A DNA stretch of 64,000 bases from Anaerolineae bacterium (GTDB taxonomy: Bacteria > Chloroflexota > Anaerolineae > Aggregatilineales > Phototrophicaceae): NCBI GenBank assembly GCA_022843745.1, contig JALHNB010000018.1, forward strand, positions 1 through 64,000, written 5' to 3'. Position 1 is the stretch's first letter, and every line of letters starts with the position of its first letter. Shown here in pieces: positions 8,000-16,640 of the stretch. Both the position numbers and the translations under genes were made by a program. The notes beneath the pieces are model-generated. The model worked only from the letters and a program-made list of their open reading frames with translations. It was not told the DNA's origin and made no database searches.

Positions 8000-8971
8000 A
8001 TGAATATTGATGAATCGATTCGTACCACAATGTCACTAACACACACACCATCCGAAGGGCGCTACGAAGCGCTCAAGGTTTGGCTAGCTCGACCACGCAC
8101 CCGCGACCTGGGACGGGCGCTGCTCTATTCCAGCCCCGCGCTGCTTATTTTTATCCTGTTCACGTACTGGCCGTTCTTTCATGCCATCTATCTCAGCCTG
8201 AATGTCACCAACAATCAAGGAGACGCAGCGCGGTTTAATGGGATTGATTATTACCTACGCATCCTGGCATTGGACGGCAGCGGACGCACGGAATATGTTG
8301 AAAGTATCTTCTTGAGTTTTCAATTCGCGCTCATGGTCGTTCCGGCAGCGATTGTCGTCGCCCTGGGGCTTGCGCTGCTGGCAACGCTGCGCGTTCGCTA
8401 TATTGAAGTTTTCCGCACCATTTTCACTAGCAGCATCGCCATTTCCCTTGCCAGTTCGGGCGTGATCTGGGCGCTCATTTACAGCCCATCGACCAAAGCG
8501 ACGACCTGGCTGGTTGAGCTGCTTCAGATTGGAACGCCCAGCCTGCTCAATAGTGACTCCACTGCCCTGCCCGCCGTCGCGTTGATGACAGTCTGGTCGG
8601 GTATCGGCTTCAATTTTATTATCACGCTGGCGGGCATCCAGGCTATCCCACAAGACTTGTATGAGAGCGCCGCAATTGATGGCGCAAGCGGCTGGCAGGG
8701 CTTTCGTTTTATCACCCTGCCGATGTTGTCTCCGATCCTGCTATTTCTGGTTGTGATTAATACCATTGGCAGTTTGCAGGCGTTTACCCAATTTCAACTG
8801 CTGTTTATGGATAGGGCACAGACGGTGTTTGTCCATCAGATCTATCGCGCGTTCTGGAATGACAACCGTTACGGTCTCGCGGCGGCTATGTCGCTGGTGC
8901 TGTTCGCCATTCTCCTGATTTTGACGATTATCCAGTACCGTGTTTTTGACCGAAAGGTGCATTACCAGTGA
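8000..8971 (+). CDS. Sugar ABC transporter permease, MalF/UgpA-type
   Basis: A 323-aa inner-membrane permease with six predicted hydrophobic segments. The conserved EAA loop is visible as YESAAIDGASGWQGFRFI near residue 220. It should pair with the permease that follows (4-nt ATGA overlap) and with the binding protein downstream. No ATPase gene is nearby, as is common for carbohydrate transporters that share one MsmK/UgpC-type ATPase. A second ATG at 8030 (MSLTHTPSEG) is an equally good start. Confidence 0.9.
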   Translation: MNIDESIRTTMSLTHTPSEGRYEALKVWLARPRTRDLGRALLYSSPALLIFILFTYWPFFHAIYLSLNVTNNQGDAARFNGIDYYLRILALDGSGRTEYVESIFLSFQFALMVVPAAIVVALGLALLATLRVRYIEVFRTIFTSSIAISLASSGVIWALIYSPSTKATTWLVELLQIGTPSLLNSDSTALPAVALMTVWSGIGFNFIITLAGIQAIPQDLYESAAIDGASGWQGFRFITLPMLSPILLFLVVINTIGSLQAFTQFQLLFMDRAQTVFVHQIYRAFWNDNRYGLAAAMSLVLFAILLILTIIQYRVFDRKVHYQ

Positions 8972-9807
8972 TGTTTCAAACCCGGAGCGCACGCCTCCGC
9001 TATCATCTTGTCGCTTATACGCTGCTGATTCTGGCATCTATCATACTGATGTCGCCGCTGTTTTTTGCGCTTTCGTTGGCGCTGCAAGGCGCAACCGCCG
9101 CACCCAGCCTGATCCCAACCGATTTCACGAAGTTGGATTGGGGTGTGTTCGCCGCCGTTTTTGAGCAGCAGCCGATAATCGCGCGGTGGATCGCCAATTC
9201 GTTTGTCCAGGCCAGCGGCGTGACCATCGGTGTGCTAATTACCTCATCGCTTCTGGCCTATGCGCTGTCCTATCTCAATTTTCCTGGCAAAACAATCCTG
9301 CTGTTTTTCGCGCTTGGCTCGTTGATGATCCCTTTCGAAGTGACGTTGATCCCCAACTACCTGTTTATTTCGCGGATCGGCTGGAAAGACTCGTATCAAG
9401 GCTTGATCGTACCGTTTCTCGCCAGTGGCTTCGGCGTTTTCCTGCTGCGTCAATATTTTATGACCCTCCCGCGCGAACTTTACGATGCGGCGGTGGTCGA
9501 TGGCTGCGGGCGGCTGCGCTATCTGTGGTCGATCCTGCTGCCCCTCTCGCGCCCCGCCCTGGCGACTCTGGCGGTCTACACCTTTTTGTCAACCTGGAAT
9601 CAATTCTACTGGCCGCTGCTAGTGACGAATAGTAACGAGTGGCGCACCACGCAAGTTGGAATCACGATTTTCCGCAATTTTGAATACGCGGTTTTTAACA
9701 TCCAGATGGCAGCCACGCTGATTGTCATGCTGCCCACCCTCATCTTGTTGGTTCTCGGCCAACGTCAGCTCGTTCGCGGTCTGACGGCTGGCGCGCTTAA
9801 AGGCTAG
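8968..9807 (+). CDS. Sugar ABC transporter permease, MalG/UgpE-type
   Basis: A 279-aa permease with six hydrophobic segments and an EAA loop, YDAAVVDGCGRLRYLWSILL, near residue 172. It overlaps the upstream permease by ATGA. Its stop codon TAG lies inside a family 1 repeat arm (9805-9830). With its partner it forms the membrane channel for the binding protein at 9865. Confidence 0.9.
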   Translation: MMFQTRSARLRYHLVAYTLLILASIILMSPLFFALSLALQGATAAPSLIPTDFTKLDWGVFAAVFEQQPIIARWIANSFVQASGVTIGVLITSSLLAYALSYLNFPGKTILLFFALGSLMIPFEVTLIPNYLFISRIGWKDSYQGLIVPFLASGFGVFLLRQYFMTLPRELYDAAVVDGCGRLRYLWSILLPLSRPALATLAVYTFLSTWNQFYWPLLVTNSNEWRTTQVGITIFRNFEYAVFNIQMAATLIVMLPTLILLVLGQRQLVRGLTAGALKG

Positions 9808-9830
9808 GGCGCAGCACGCTGCGCCCCTAC
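9805..9830. repeat. Family 1 palindromic repeat at the permease stop codon
   Basis: TAGGGCGCAGCA followed by CGCTGCGCCCCTAC. The first three bases are the stop codon of the upstream permease. It lies between the permease and the binding-protein gene and might alter transcript stability there. Confidence 0.85.
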
Positions 9831-9864
9831 TTCGTTTTTTGCTTATATCTTGGAGGAAACTTGA

Positions 9865-11289
9865 ATGAAGAAGGTCAATATCGTTCTTTCGCTGATACTC
9901 GTCTCGATGTTCGTTGCCATGAGTCTGCTCGTCACCTCGACAGCCATGTTGCAGGACGCGACCGCCACCCCGCTGCCCACGATCACCTCCGTGCCGCCTG
10001 TGCAGAAGCCTGAAGGCGCAATCGAGGTGACATTCTGGTACGGTCTGGGTGGACTACTGGGCAACGTCGTCCAGGAAACTGTGAATATGTACAACCAGAG
10101 CCAGGACACCTATTATATCAACGCCGTGTTCCAGTCTTCATATGACGACACGATCAATAAAATCAACGCGGGTCTGGCAAGCGGCGATCTGCCCAATCTG
10201 GCACAGGTTTTCGAAGCCGGTACACAGCGCATGATTGACACCGGAAGCATCACACCCGTGCAGGAATTGTTCGAGCGTGATGGCTTGACCGCTGTCATTG
10301 AGGATATGGAGCCTGCCGTCCGCGCGAACTATACCGTCGGCGGTACACTCTATTCAGCGCCCTTCAATTCATCGACGGCGATGCTCTATATCAACCGCGC
10401 CGCTTTCATCGAAGCAGGTCTCAACCCTGATGAACCATTGGTGACATATGATGACATCATTGCGGCTGCCCGCGCACTGACCGTAAAAGATGCCAGTGGC
10501 AATACCACACGCTATGGCATCGGCCTCTATGCTGAAACCTGGTTCTTTGAGCAGATTCATGCCGTCCATGACACCGTGATGGGAACACCCGCCAATGGTC
10601 GCGGCGCAGAGCGCATGAGCGCCTACACCTATAACGACCCCATTGCAGTACAGTATCTCGAATTCCAAAAGGCAATGGTTGACGAAGGTACGGCGATTTG
10701 GTACGGTCCTGGTGGCAGCACACCTGCCACTGCGGCTTACGCCAACGGTGAAGTCGCGATGGTGTTCAGCAGCATCGCCAGCCTGCGTACACTGGTTTCC
10801 TCGGCGGAACGCGCTGGTATGGGTGTTGATGTTGGCGTTCTCTACATGCCCCGCAACCCGGATGCAACGGGTAAAACCATCGTCGGCGGCGCTTCACTGT
10901 GGATTACCAACGTCGGTACGCCTGAACAGCAGGAAGGTGCCTGGGATTTCGTCAAGTGGGCATTGACCCCCGAAGTTCAGGCTTTCTGGTCATCCAACAC
11001 GGGCTATTACCCGGTGCTGCAATCGGCTTATGAAACCGACACAATGAAGGCAGCGCTGGAACTCTATCCGCAATTCCAGGTCGCGATTGACCAGATTCGC
11101 CTGGCCGACATCACCGATGCCAACACCGCGCATGTCAGCGGGACGTTCGTATCCATGCGCCAGGATGTCATCAAAGCGATGGATGACTTTATCACCGGCA
11201 AGGTTGCCAGCGCTCAGGAAGCGCTTGATGCTGCCGTCGCCGTATCTAACGAGCTGCTCGAAGAATACAACTCAACCGTTTCGGAATAA
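9865..11289 (+). CDS. ABC transporter substrate-binding protein, UgpB-like
   Basis: A 474-aa extracellular binding protein. Residues 1-33 form a signal peptide (MKKVNIVLSLILVSMFVAM, cleavage near TSTAMLQ); a short Thr/Pro linker follows and then the family 1 binding fold, starting IEVTFWYGLGG. The pattern (WYGLGG, GDLPNLAQVFEAGTQRMID, GGASLWITN near residue 345) resembles UgpB, which binds glycerol-3-phosphate or its diesters. GlpD and GlpK are encoded elsewhere in the window. Sugar substrates are an equally open possibility given the wall-sugar enzymes around it. GGAGG lies just upstream of the ATG. Confidence 0.87.
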   Translation: MKKVNIVLSLILVSMFVAMSLLVTSTAMLQDATATPLPTITSVPPVQKPEGAIEVTFWYGLGGLLGNVVQETVNMYNQSQDTYYINAVFQSSYDDTINKINAGLASGDLPNLAQVFEAGTQRMIDTGSITPVQELFERDGLTAVIEDMEPAVRANYTVGGTLYSAPFNSSTAMLYINRAAFIEAGLNPDEPLVTYDDIIAAARALTVKDASGNTTRYGIGLYAETWFFEQIHAVHDTVMGTPANGRGAERMSAYTYNDPIAVQYLEFQKAMVDEGTAIWYGPGGSTPATAAYANGEVAMVFSSIASLRTLVSSAERAGMGVDVGVLYMPRNPDATGKTIVGGASLWITNVGTPEQQEGAWDFVKWALTPEVQAFWSSNTGYYPVLQSAYETDTMKAALELYPQFQVAIDQIRLADITDANTAHVSGTFVSMRQDVIKAMDDFITGKVASAQEALDAAVAVSNELLEEYNSTVSE

Positions 11290-11302
11290 ATATCAACGCT
11301 TT

Positions 11303-11332
11303 TGTAGGGGCGAGGCATGCCTCGCCCCTACA
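11303..11332. repeat. Family 1 palindromic repeat (perfect 30-bp palindrome)
   Basis: TGTAGGGGCGAGGCA followed by its exact complement, in the space between the converging binding-protein and NagZ genes. It may act as a bidirectional terminator-like hairpin, but there is no clear T-run. Confidence 0.9.
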
Positions 11333-11345
11333 TATTGTGTTGCCC

Positions 11346-12905
11346 CTACGCCCCCACCCGCACGGGCAGCTTCCCCTCCGGCACAAAATCACCCAATAAC
11401 GCATCGACAGCAGCATGGAGCGACGGTGTACTATCGCCACAGGTGCAAATAACGGTGCTTGCCCCCGGCAGCGCGTCAGCATCATAGGGATTGGCGAGAC
11501 AGACGAGGATCACATTTTTCGCCAAATTCATGAGTTCAAGCGCCAGCGCCGTTTCCTGCGGCCACAGATGCGCGTTGCGAGTCGCCAGAATCACGACATC
11601 GGCCTCGGCAGCAAGTTTTCGGGCGCGTGACAAAAGTTCCGGTGATGCGCCACTTGAAGGCAAACCGACGCTCTCAATTTCCGGCGCACGTTGGTGCAAA
11701 ATGGATGCTAATGCCGTCGAGTCGCCGCGTTCCATCGCCCCGGTGTCGAGATAGGACGCAAATTCGATCAACGCCGTGTTTTGTAGGGGCGCAATGCCTT
11801 GCGCCCGTATTGGGAAAAAATTTCCATCCACCCGCAGCAAGACCGTTCCGGCACGTGCGGCCCTTTGCATCGTCGCCAGATGCTCCGGCTTGCGAATCAC
11901 GTCTAACTGAGGCGCATCGGTGACGCGATATTTTTCATTGAGCGCTTCAACTCGGCTGACCGACTCGTCAATCCGCGCTTCTGATAATCGCCCATCACGC
12001 GCAGCCGCCAGCAGCGACTCGTAAACTTCCTGCTGATACGCGCGGGTATGCGAGAAAAAAATGATGTCCTGTCCCGAAAGAGCCGCCAATACCGCCGATT
12101 CCCCGACTCCAAAATGATCGCGCATGGCCTTCATTTCCATGTCGTCGGTGCAGACGAGGCCACGAAAACCGATTTTTTCGCGCAGCAAATTCTGGATGAT
12201 GGACGGCGAAATCGTAGCTGGATATTGCGAATCGAGCGCGTTGAGCATCACATGGCTGACCATCACCGAGTCGATTCCGGATTCGACAGCCGCGCGGAAC
12301 GGCACGAGATCATGCGCCCACAAATCGTCCATTGAGCCGCCGATGGTCGCCAGCGCGAGATGCGTATCGGTGGGCGTGTTGCCGTGACCGGGGAAATGTT
12401 TGGCGGTTGCCGCCACGCCGCCACGATTGAAGCCGCGAATCTGTGCCAACGCCAACGCACTCACGCGCTGTGGATTCGTCCCCAACGAGCGTGTGCCGAT
12501 GACCGGATTTTCGGCGTTGTGTGCGATGTCCACCACAGGCGCAAGCACCCAATTGATGCCGAGCGCCCGCAGTTCCCGCGCCATGACCTCGGCAACCTGT
12601 TCCGCTAATGTTTCGGAATCAGCAGCGCCGAGTGTCATTGCGCCGGGGCTTTCGGTGAATCCGGCGCGTAATCTGGCGACCCGCCCACCCTCCTGGTCGA
12701 TGGAGATCAAAATCGGATGTGGCGCGGCTTCGCGACACTGCTGTGTCAATGCGGCAAGCTGTGCGGGATTGGCGACATTTCGCGCGAACAAAATCACGCC
12801 GCCGATCTGCCCGTGCGCGAGCCAGTCGAGAATGTGATCCGGTGCGGTATGGCCTTCGAAGCCGACGTGGAGCATTTGCCCGATTTTATGTTCGAGACTA
12901 AGCAT
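11346..12905 (-). CDS. nagZ: Beta-N-acetylhexosaminidase, GH3 family (NagZ-type)
   Basis: A GH3 glycosidase of about 519 aa that removes GlcNAc from wall fragments. The NagZ signature KHFPGHGNTPTDTHLALA carries the catalytic Asp-His dyad, and the nucleophile Asp lies in CTDDMEMKAM. A C-terminal domain (about 340-519) resembles the second GH3 domain. I chose ATG 12905 (MLSLEHKIGQMLHVGFEG), which matches the family N-terminus; the open frame extends 25 codons further. There is no signal peptide, so action is cytoplasmic. A family 1 repeat is embedded in frame (translated RAQGIAPLQ). Confidence 0.9.
   Translation of the reverse strand: MLSLEHKIGQMLHVGFEGHTAPDHILDWLAHGQIGGVILFARNVANPAQLAALTQQCREAAPHPILISIDQEGGRVARLRAGFTESPGAMTLGAADSETLAEQVAEVMARELRALGINWVLAPVVDIAHNAENPVIGTRSLGTNPQRVSALALAQIRGFNRGGVAATAKHFPGHGNTPTDTHLALATIGGSMDDLWAHDLVPFRAAVESGIDSVMVSHVMLNALDSQYPATISPSIIQNLLREKIGFRGLVCTDDMEMKAMRDHFGVGESAVLAALSGQDIIFFSHTRAYQQEVYESLLAAARDGRLSEARIDESVSRVEALNEKYRVTDAPQLDVIRKPEHLATMQRAARAGTVLLRVDGNFFPIRAQGIAPLQNTALIEFASYLDTGAMERGDSTALASILHQRAPEIESVGLPSSGASPELLSRARKLAAEADVVILATRNAHLWPQETALALELMNLAKNVILVCLANPYDADALPGASTVICTCGDSTPSLHAAVDALLGDFVPEGKLPVRVGA
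11782..11809. repeat. Family 1 palindromic repeat inside nagZ
   Basis: TGTAGGGGCGCAATG/CCTTGCGCCCGTA in frame in the linker before the C-terminal domain of the GH3 protein. Confidence 0.85.
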
Positions 12906-13000
12906 CAGCAAACCTATTTTGAAAATTTGGTCATCACAACGACTATAATGCAATACAGAACGAGGATAGCAAATAGCCATTTTTAGAGAATCTAGAGGTA

Positions 13001-13351
13001 TTGTTAATCTTGAACCGCTACGAGATTTTTGAGAAATTAAATGTAAAGCCGGCAGGAATTTTTATTTCCAAAATTGAAATCGCCTCCTGGGGACAGGAGC
13101 TTATATTGTCCTGTTTATACAACCCTCCTGACGAAGATAAGCTCTTTCAAGTACATTTTAAACAATGTGAGAAAATTCATTGGGAAATGATGGACCCAGA
13201 TGCTAATCTGCAACGTGAAGTCGTTGCGGATGTGCTTGGTTTTGATCTCGGCCAGGATCGTTATTTAGAGGATGCGATTATCCATACCACCGATTTTGAG
13301 ATTGGGGTGGTTTATCGTGAGGTAATCGTCCAAAAGCAGTGGACAGATTGA
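13001..13351 (+). CDS. Hypothetical protein, 116 aa
   Basis: Not recognised. Mixed alpha/beta composition with a conserved-looking core (FISKIEIASWGQELILSCLY, ADVLGFDLGQDRY) and no signal or membrane segment. It starts at a TTG; there is no ATG before residue 62. A TATAAT at 12944-12949 could be its -10 box. The gene is AT-rich compared with its neighbours. It might be an immunity-type or single-domain accessory protein, but nothing in the sequence proves this. Confidence 0.5.
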   Translation: MLILNRYEIFEKLNVKPAGIFISKIEIASWGQELILSCLYNPPDEDKLFQVHFKQCEKIHWEMMDPDANLQREVVADVLGFDLGQDRYLEDAIIHTTDFEIGVVYREVIVQKQWTD

Positions 13352-13372
13352 GTAACCAAGCTGCCCAAAAAC

Positions 13373-14398
13373 TCACTCCAGCATCTTCCACGTTTTGCCA
13401 TCCGGCACGGCCAGTCGGATTTCGCGCCAGAAATTGTCGAGCGCTAGGGCTGTCTCGGACATTTTTTCGAATTGTGGCAGGCCGCGCGTGGGCGCGATGC
13501 GAACGGCGTTCCAGTACGGGCTGCTCTTGACCAGACCGGGCAGCGTGTCAAAACGCACAAAATTGTCCTTGTCGTAGATCACCAGCACAGGTAGGTGCAA
13601 TTTTTCGTAGACGGACTCGCGAATATCCGGCGTAAACAGCTTGCCGCTGACGAAATACAGCGGGGCGTATCGTGCGCCCGGTTGATGAGACGACGCATAG
13701 CTGTAGGCTTCTAAACCCGCGTCAACATCACCTTCAAAGCTCTGCTGCAAAAAGTAGTGGATGCTCGTTTGGGTCGCGATCAGGTCATAAAATGCCTGAC
13801 TCCACAGTGGGTTTGCAAAGGAGTTATACAAGGTGTCGCTGGCCTGGGACTCGCTGGCCTGCTGCGAGGCGACTTTATTTTCACGCGCTGTGAAGCCGCT
13901 GGGCGAGATCATCGTCAGCGTGTGGAACAAATCAGGGTGTTCCAGCGCGGCGCGTGCCGCAAATTCCCCGCTTAACGACAGCGTAATCACGTCGGCTGAT
14001 TCGTCAATTTCGGTGGTCAGAAAGTCGATGATCGCATCTTTGTAAAGCGTGTACGAATATTCACGGTCTGATCGTTCCGAAAGCCCGAATCCCGGCAGTT
14101 CCAGCGCATATACCGGACGCGATTTTCGATAATGCTCGAAAATCGGGCGCATCTCGTAGGCCGAAGCCGCCGCGTTGATGCTGTGGATCAGCACCAGGGG
14201 TCGCCCGGCTGCGCTGTGATCAAAATAGTAGTTCATGAATCGGGTTCGCTGGCCGAGGAAGCGTTTGCGTTCAGCGTCAATCGCGGACTTGAGTGGCAGA
14301 CGATGATTGATTCTCAAGCGACTGTAAGCAATCCAGCCAACAATCAGACTCATAACCGTCGAAATAATTGCTCCAAAACCTTTGATGATTGATTTCAT
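13373..14398 (-). CDS. Alpha/beta hydrolase, membrane-anchored
   Basis: About 341 aa from ATG 14398 (MKSIIKGFGAIISTVMSLIV), which begins with a hydrophobic anchor. The fold is clear: oxyanion region RPLVLIHSINAAASAYEM, nucleophile elbow ITLSLSGEFAARAAL (Ser in SLSGE), and a late VLVIYDKDNFVRFD acid segment. The natural substrate is unknown; lipid or ester hydrolysis is likely. The longer frame to 14443 lacks a good ribosome-binding site. Confidence 0.82.
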   Translation of the reverse strand: MKSIIKGFGAIISTVMSLIVGWIAYSRLRINHRLPLKSAIDAERKRFLGQRTRFMNYYFDHSAAGRPLVLIHSINAAASAYEMRPIFEHYRKSRPVYALELPGFGLSERSDREYSYTLYKDAIIDFLTTEIDESADVITLSLSGEFAARAALEHPDLFHTLTMISPSGFTARENKVASQQASESQASDTLYNSFANPLWSQAFYDLIATQTSIHYFLQQSFEGDVDAGLEAYSYASSHQPGARYAPLYFVSGKLFTPDIRESVYEKLHLPVLVIYDKDNFVRFDTLPGLVKSSPYWNAVRIAPTRGLPQFEKMSETALALDNFWREIRLAVPDGKTWKMLE

Positions 14399-14467
14399 GA
14401 TGTACCTTCTTTTCGAAGCCAGAATGAACAACTCTATCATCATAAATTGGATTGCTCATTTTTACAC

Positions 14468-14530
14468 CCCTTCGCTTTCTTCTATTCCCGCAGATATAAT
14501 CGAGTCCCTATCAACATCTCACGAAAAGGG
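14468..14530. repeat. Direct repeat copy A flanking the HNH gene
   Basis: About 63 bp beginning CCCTTCGCTTTCT and containing GATATAATCG, matching 15394-15457 with roughly 70 percent identity. The first 32 bp, including a TATAAT box with the same 18-bp spacing to TTCGCT, are the best conserved. The copy overlaps the last codons of the HNH gene. Confidence 0.7.
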
Positions 14531-15229
14531 TGATTTATCACGCTCTAACTGGTGCGGGTAGTAGCCATAGCGCCCTATTGCAAAGTTGCAGTTCATACAT
14601 AGCACCCGCAGATCGTCTCGCTTCACACCGAGAATTAATTTGCGGTAAAATCTCGCACCTTGTCCAAATTGCTTGAACTCGTGCCGCCCACCCCCGTTAA
14701 TATGGTCTATCGTCAGAAATTCCAGACGACTTTCATTACAACAGGCACATACCCCGCCGTACTTTTCCATCACCTCCAACTTTGCTTTGCGTCTCTGCTC
14801 TCGACTTAACGCCCTCCGGCAATCATCACACTCATATGTATGACTGTCTGCCGAACAGTTCTCACCATCCACCAGCGTAGCTCCACACATCCGGCAGCAC
14901 TTCGCTTCGTTAGCTATCCAGGCATCACGAGCAGCTTTTGTACTGCACTTTCCACAGATGTAGTCCGCCTTGTCCATGCGAACCGCTGAACAGTTCTTCC
15001 CAGCTTCCAGCACCACGCCACACTTCCGACAAAGCTTCACGGCATTCCCAGCCTGCTGCACAACTCTTCGTTGGGCTGGGTAGCGTTCCCGCCGCCCCGC
15101 GTTGTGGCATGTTTGGCAAATGTACAGAGGATGCTTCTGGTGATATTCCGGCCAGTTCGCTTCAGTCAGTTCGATCCCGCACTTTCGACAAAGCTTCACA
15201 TCATTGAGCGGCTGAGTTTGCCTCGCCAT
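14519..15229 (-). CDS. Zinc-ribbon HNH-type endonuclease-like protein
   Basis: A 236-aa protein with three successive four-Cys zinc-ribbon modules. Each has a CRKCG or CRMCG pair plus a CQTC, CGKC or CDDC pair (about residues 14-40, 49-82 and 95-125). A C-terminal HNH-like domain follows (ACCNESRLEFLTIDHINGGG, then VLCMNCNFAIGRYGYYPH). His in TIDH and the later Cys pair are the expected metal and catalytic residues. Similar HNH proteins occur in phages and as solitary mobile genes. It is flanked by imperfect direct repeats that include the promoter of the next gene, which suggests insertion. Confidence 0.75.
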   Translation of the reverse strand: MARQTQPLNDVKLCRKCGIELTEANWPEYHQKHPLYICQTCHNAGRRERYPAQRRVVQQAGNAVKLCRKCGVVLEAGKNCSAVRMDKADYICGKCSTKAARDAWIANEAKCCRMCGATLVDGENCSADSHTYECDDCRRALSREQRRKAKLEVMEKYGGVCACCNESRLEFLTIDHINGGGRHEFKQFGQGARFYRKLILGVKRDDLRVLCMNCNFAIGRYGYYPHQLERDKSPFS

Positions 15230-15368
15230 TCCGCATCTCCTTAAGATAATCGTTATTTATTTGTAGCAATCAGTCGCAATTTATTATTATAAAATAGTTT
15301 AGCAAAAAAAATAAAAAAATATAACTAACATGAGCCAAGTTAGTTTAATATATTACAGGCATTTCTCT
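15230..15368. other. AT-rich intergenic stretch
   Basis: A very AT-rich stretch upstream of the HNH gene. It holds a 7-bp inverted repeat, AACTAAC/GTTAGTT, around a 9-nt loop (near 15325-15347). It probably contains the HNH promoter; no gene is seen. Confidence 0.5.
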
Positions 15369-15395
15369 GGTATCTTCTGTTTTACAGAAGATACC
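15369..15395. promoter_or_regulatory. 27-bp perfect palindrome, candidate operator
   Basis: GGTATCTTCTGT-TTT-ACAGAAGATACC, a perfect 12-bp inverted repeat, ending 1 bp before the TTCGCT element and about 25 bp before a TATAAT. No T-run follows and no gene ends just upstream on the plus strand. A repressor-binding site controlling the SIS gene is therefore more likely than a terminator. Confidence 0.6.
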
Positions 15396-15457
15396 CTTCG
15401 CTTTCTCGCACTGCCACAGATATAATCGTGTTCGTAACTCCATCTCGCGAAAGAGCG
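15394..15457 (+). promoter_or_regulatory. Candidate promoter of the SIS gene (direct repeat copy B)
   Basis: TTCGCT (15397) and TATAAT (15421-15426) are separated by 18 bp. The same block occurs at 14471-14500 on the other side of the HNH gene. The -10 position implies transcription from about 15433, which rules out the ATG at 15428 as the start of the downstream gene. Confidence 0.55.
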
Positions 15458-15460
15458 ATT

Positions 15461-16510
15461 ATGCCAGCCAGCGACTCGATTTTGGAAGCCGAGATTCTTG
15501 AGCAGCCTAAAATTTTAAGCCACCTTCTGAACGAGGAGCGCCCTGCCATTGAGCGCATCGCACAGATTATTCGCCAGCGCAGCCCCAAATTTGTTGTGTT
15601 GGCAGCGCGTGGCTCATCGGATAATGCGGGCAGATATGCTCAATATTTATTCGGCGCGTTTAATGGCCTACCGGTAGCGCTGGCGACACCTTCGTTATTC
15701 ACCCTTTATGAAAAGCCGCCGCGTATGCAAGACGCGTTGGTCATTGCAATCTCACAGTCGGGGCAATCTCCTGATATCGTTGCTGTCGTGGACGAAGGTC
15801 GCCGCCAGGGTGCGCTGACGATTGCCCTGACCAATGACATCGAATCGCCGTTAGCGCTTGCCGCCGAGCATAGACTTAATCTCCGCGCTGGGCAGGAACG
15901 CGCCGTCGCCGCCACCAAAACCTACACCACCTCGCTCATGATGATTGCCATGTTGAGTGCAGCGTTGGCGCAGGATGAATCGCACTTTGCCGCGCTGGAG
16001 ACTATTCCGGCGATTCTCGATCAGATCGTCAGCGGTGCGGATGAAACCATCAAGGCCAGCGAACGCTATCGCTACATGGAAGCCTGTGTCGTCGTCAGCC
16101 GGGGCTTTAACTATGCCACCTCGTTTGAAGTCGCGCTCAAGCTCAAGGAATTGACCTATATTTTAGCCGAACCCTACTCGACGGCGGATTTTCAACATGG
16201 CCCTCTGGCTCTCGTGGCTGATGGTTTCCCTGTTATGGCGATTGTGCCGGATGGTGGACTCGCCGGTGAACTGGTCGAATTTCTCAAAGAATTGAATCGC
16301 CGGGGCGCGGAACTGCTCGTCATCTCAGGCCGTGAGGATGCGCTGGAAATCGCGCGGACCCCTCTGCCGCTGCCGACAGGAATCCCCGATTGGCTTTCGC
16401 CGATTGCCGCCGTTGTGCGGGGTCAATTATTCGCGCTCGGCCTCACGCTGGCGAAAGGTTACAGCCCGGATGCGCCGCGCGGTATCCACAAAGTCACGCT
16501 GACGGAGTGA
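15461..16510 (+). CDS. SIS-domain amino-sugar-phosphate isomerase/deaminase (NagB-II-like)
   Basis: A protein of about 349 aa with two SIS domains, similar to the isomerase half of GlmS but without the glutaminase domain. It begins MPASDSILEAEILEQPKIL. Phosphosugar-binding loops are AARGSSDNAG (near residue 47) and ISQSGQSPD (near 98). KLKELTYILAEPYSTADFQH near residue 235 is typical of GlmS/NagB-II. It likely converts glucosamine-6-phosphate to fructose-6-phosphate, feeding wall-derived GlcN into glycolysis. The ATG at 15461 has GAAAGAGCG upstream and lies after the predicted transcription start. Confidence 0.85.
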   Translation: MPASDSILEAEILEQPKILSHLLNEERPAIERIAQIIRQRSPKFVVLAARGSSDNAGRYAQYLFGAFNGLPVALATPSLFTLYEKPPRMQDALVIAISQSGQSPDIVAVVDEGRRQGALTIALTNDIESPLALAAEHRLNLRAGQERAVAATKTYTTSLMMIAMLSAALAQDESHFAALETIPAILDQIVSGADETIKASERYRYMEACVVVSRGFNYATSFEVALKLKELTYILAEPYSTADFQHGPLALVADGFPVMAIVPDGGLAGELVEFLKELNRRGAELLVISGREDALEIARTPLPLPTGIPDWLSPIAAVVRGQLFALGLTLAKGYSPDAPRGIHKVTLTE

Positions 16511-16543
16511 TTGGGCTGACGTACTCAATCTCCCCATTGTGAA

Positions 16544-16592
16544 ACCCCTCCCCCTGACCCCTCCCCATTTCGCTTCGCTCATAGAGAGGGGA
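16544..16592. repeat. Family 2 repeat (CTCCCC-rich inverted element)
   Basis: ACCCCTCCCCCTGACCC, then CATTTCGCTTCGCTC and AGAGAGGGGAG. This C-rich/G-rich inverted element recurs in the window and lies between converging genes. Confidence 0.65.
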
Positions 16593-16640
16593 GCAATATT
16601 TGCTGTGTAAATGGGGTGTAATAGGTAGCACGAATTGCGA

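Noticed and set aside
9186-9632. Plus-strand 148-aa frame inside the second permease
   Set aside because: An alternative frame of a clear MalG-type permease, with no start signal.
11303-11332. Intrinsic terminator between the converging genes
   Set aside because: The hairpin is strong but no T-run follows on either strand, and the same element also lies inside coding genes, so it is called a repeat only.
15461-16510. MurQ etherase for the SIS protein
   Set aside because: The double-SIS layout and KLKELTYILAEPYSTADFQH pattern are GlmS/NagB-II-like; MurQ has a single SIS domain and different motifs.
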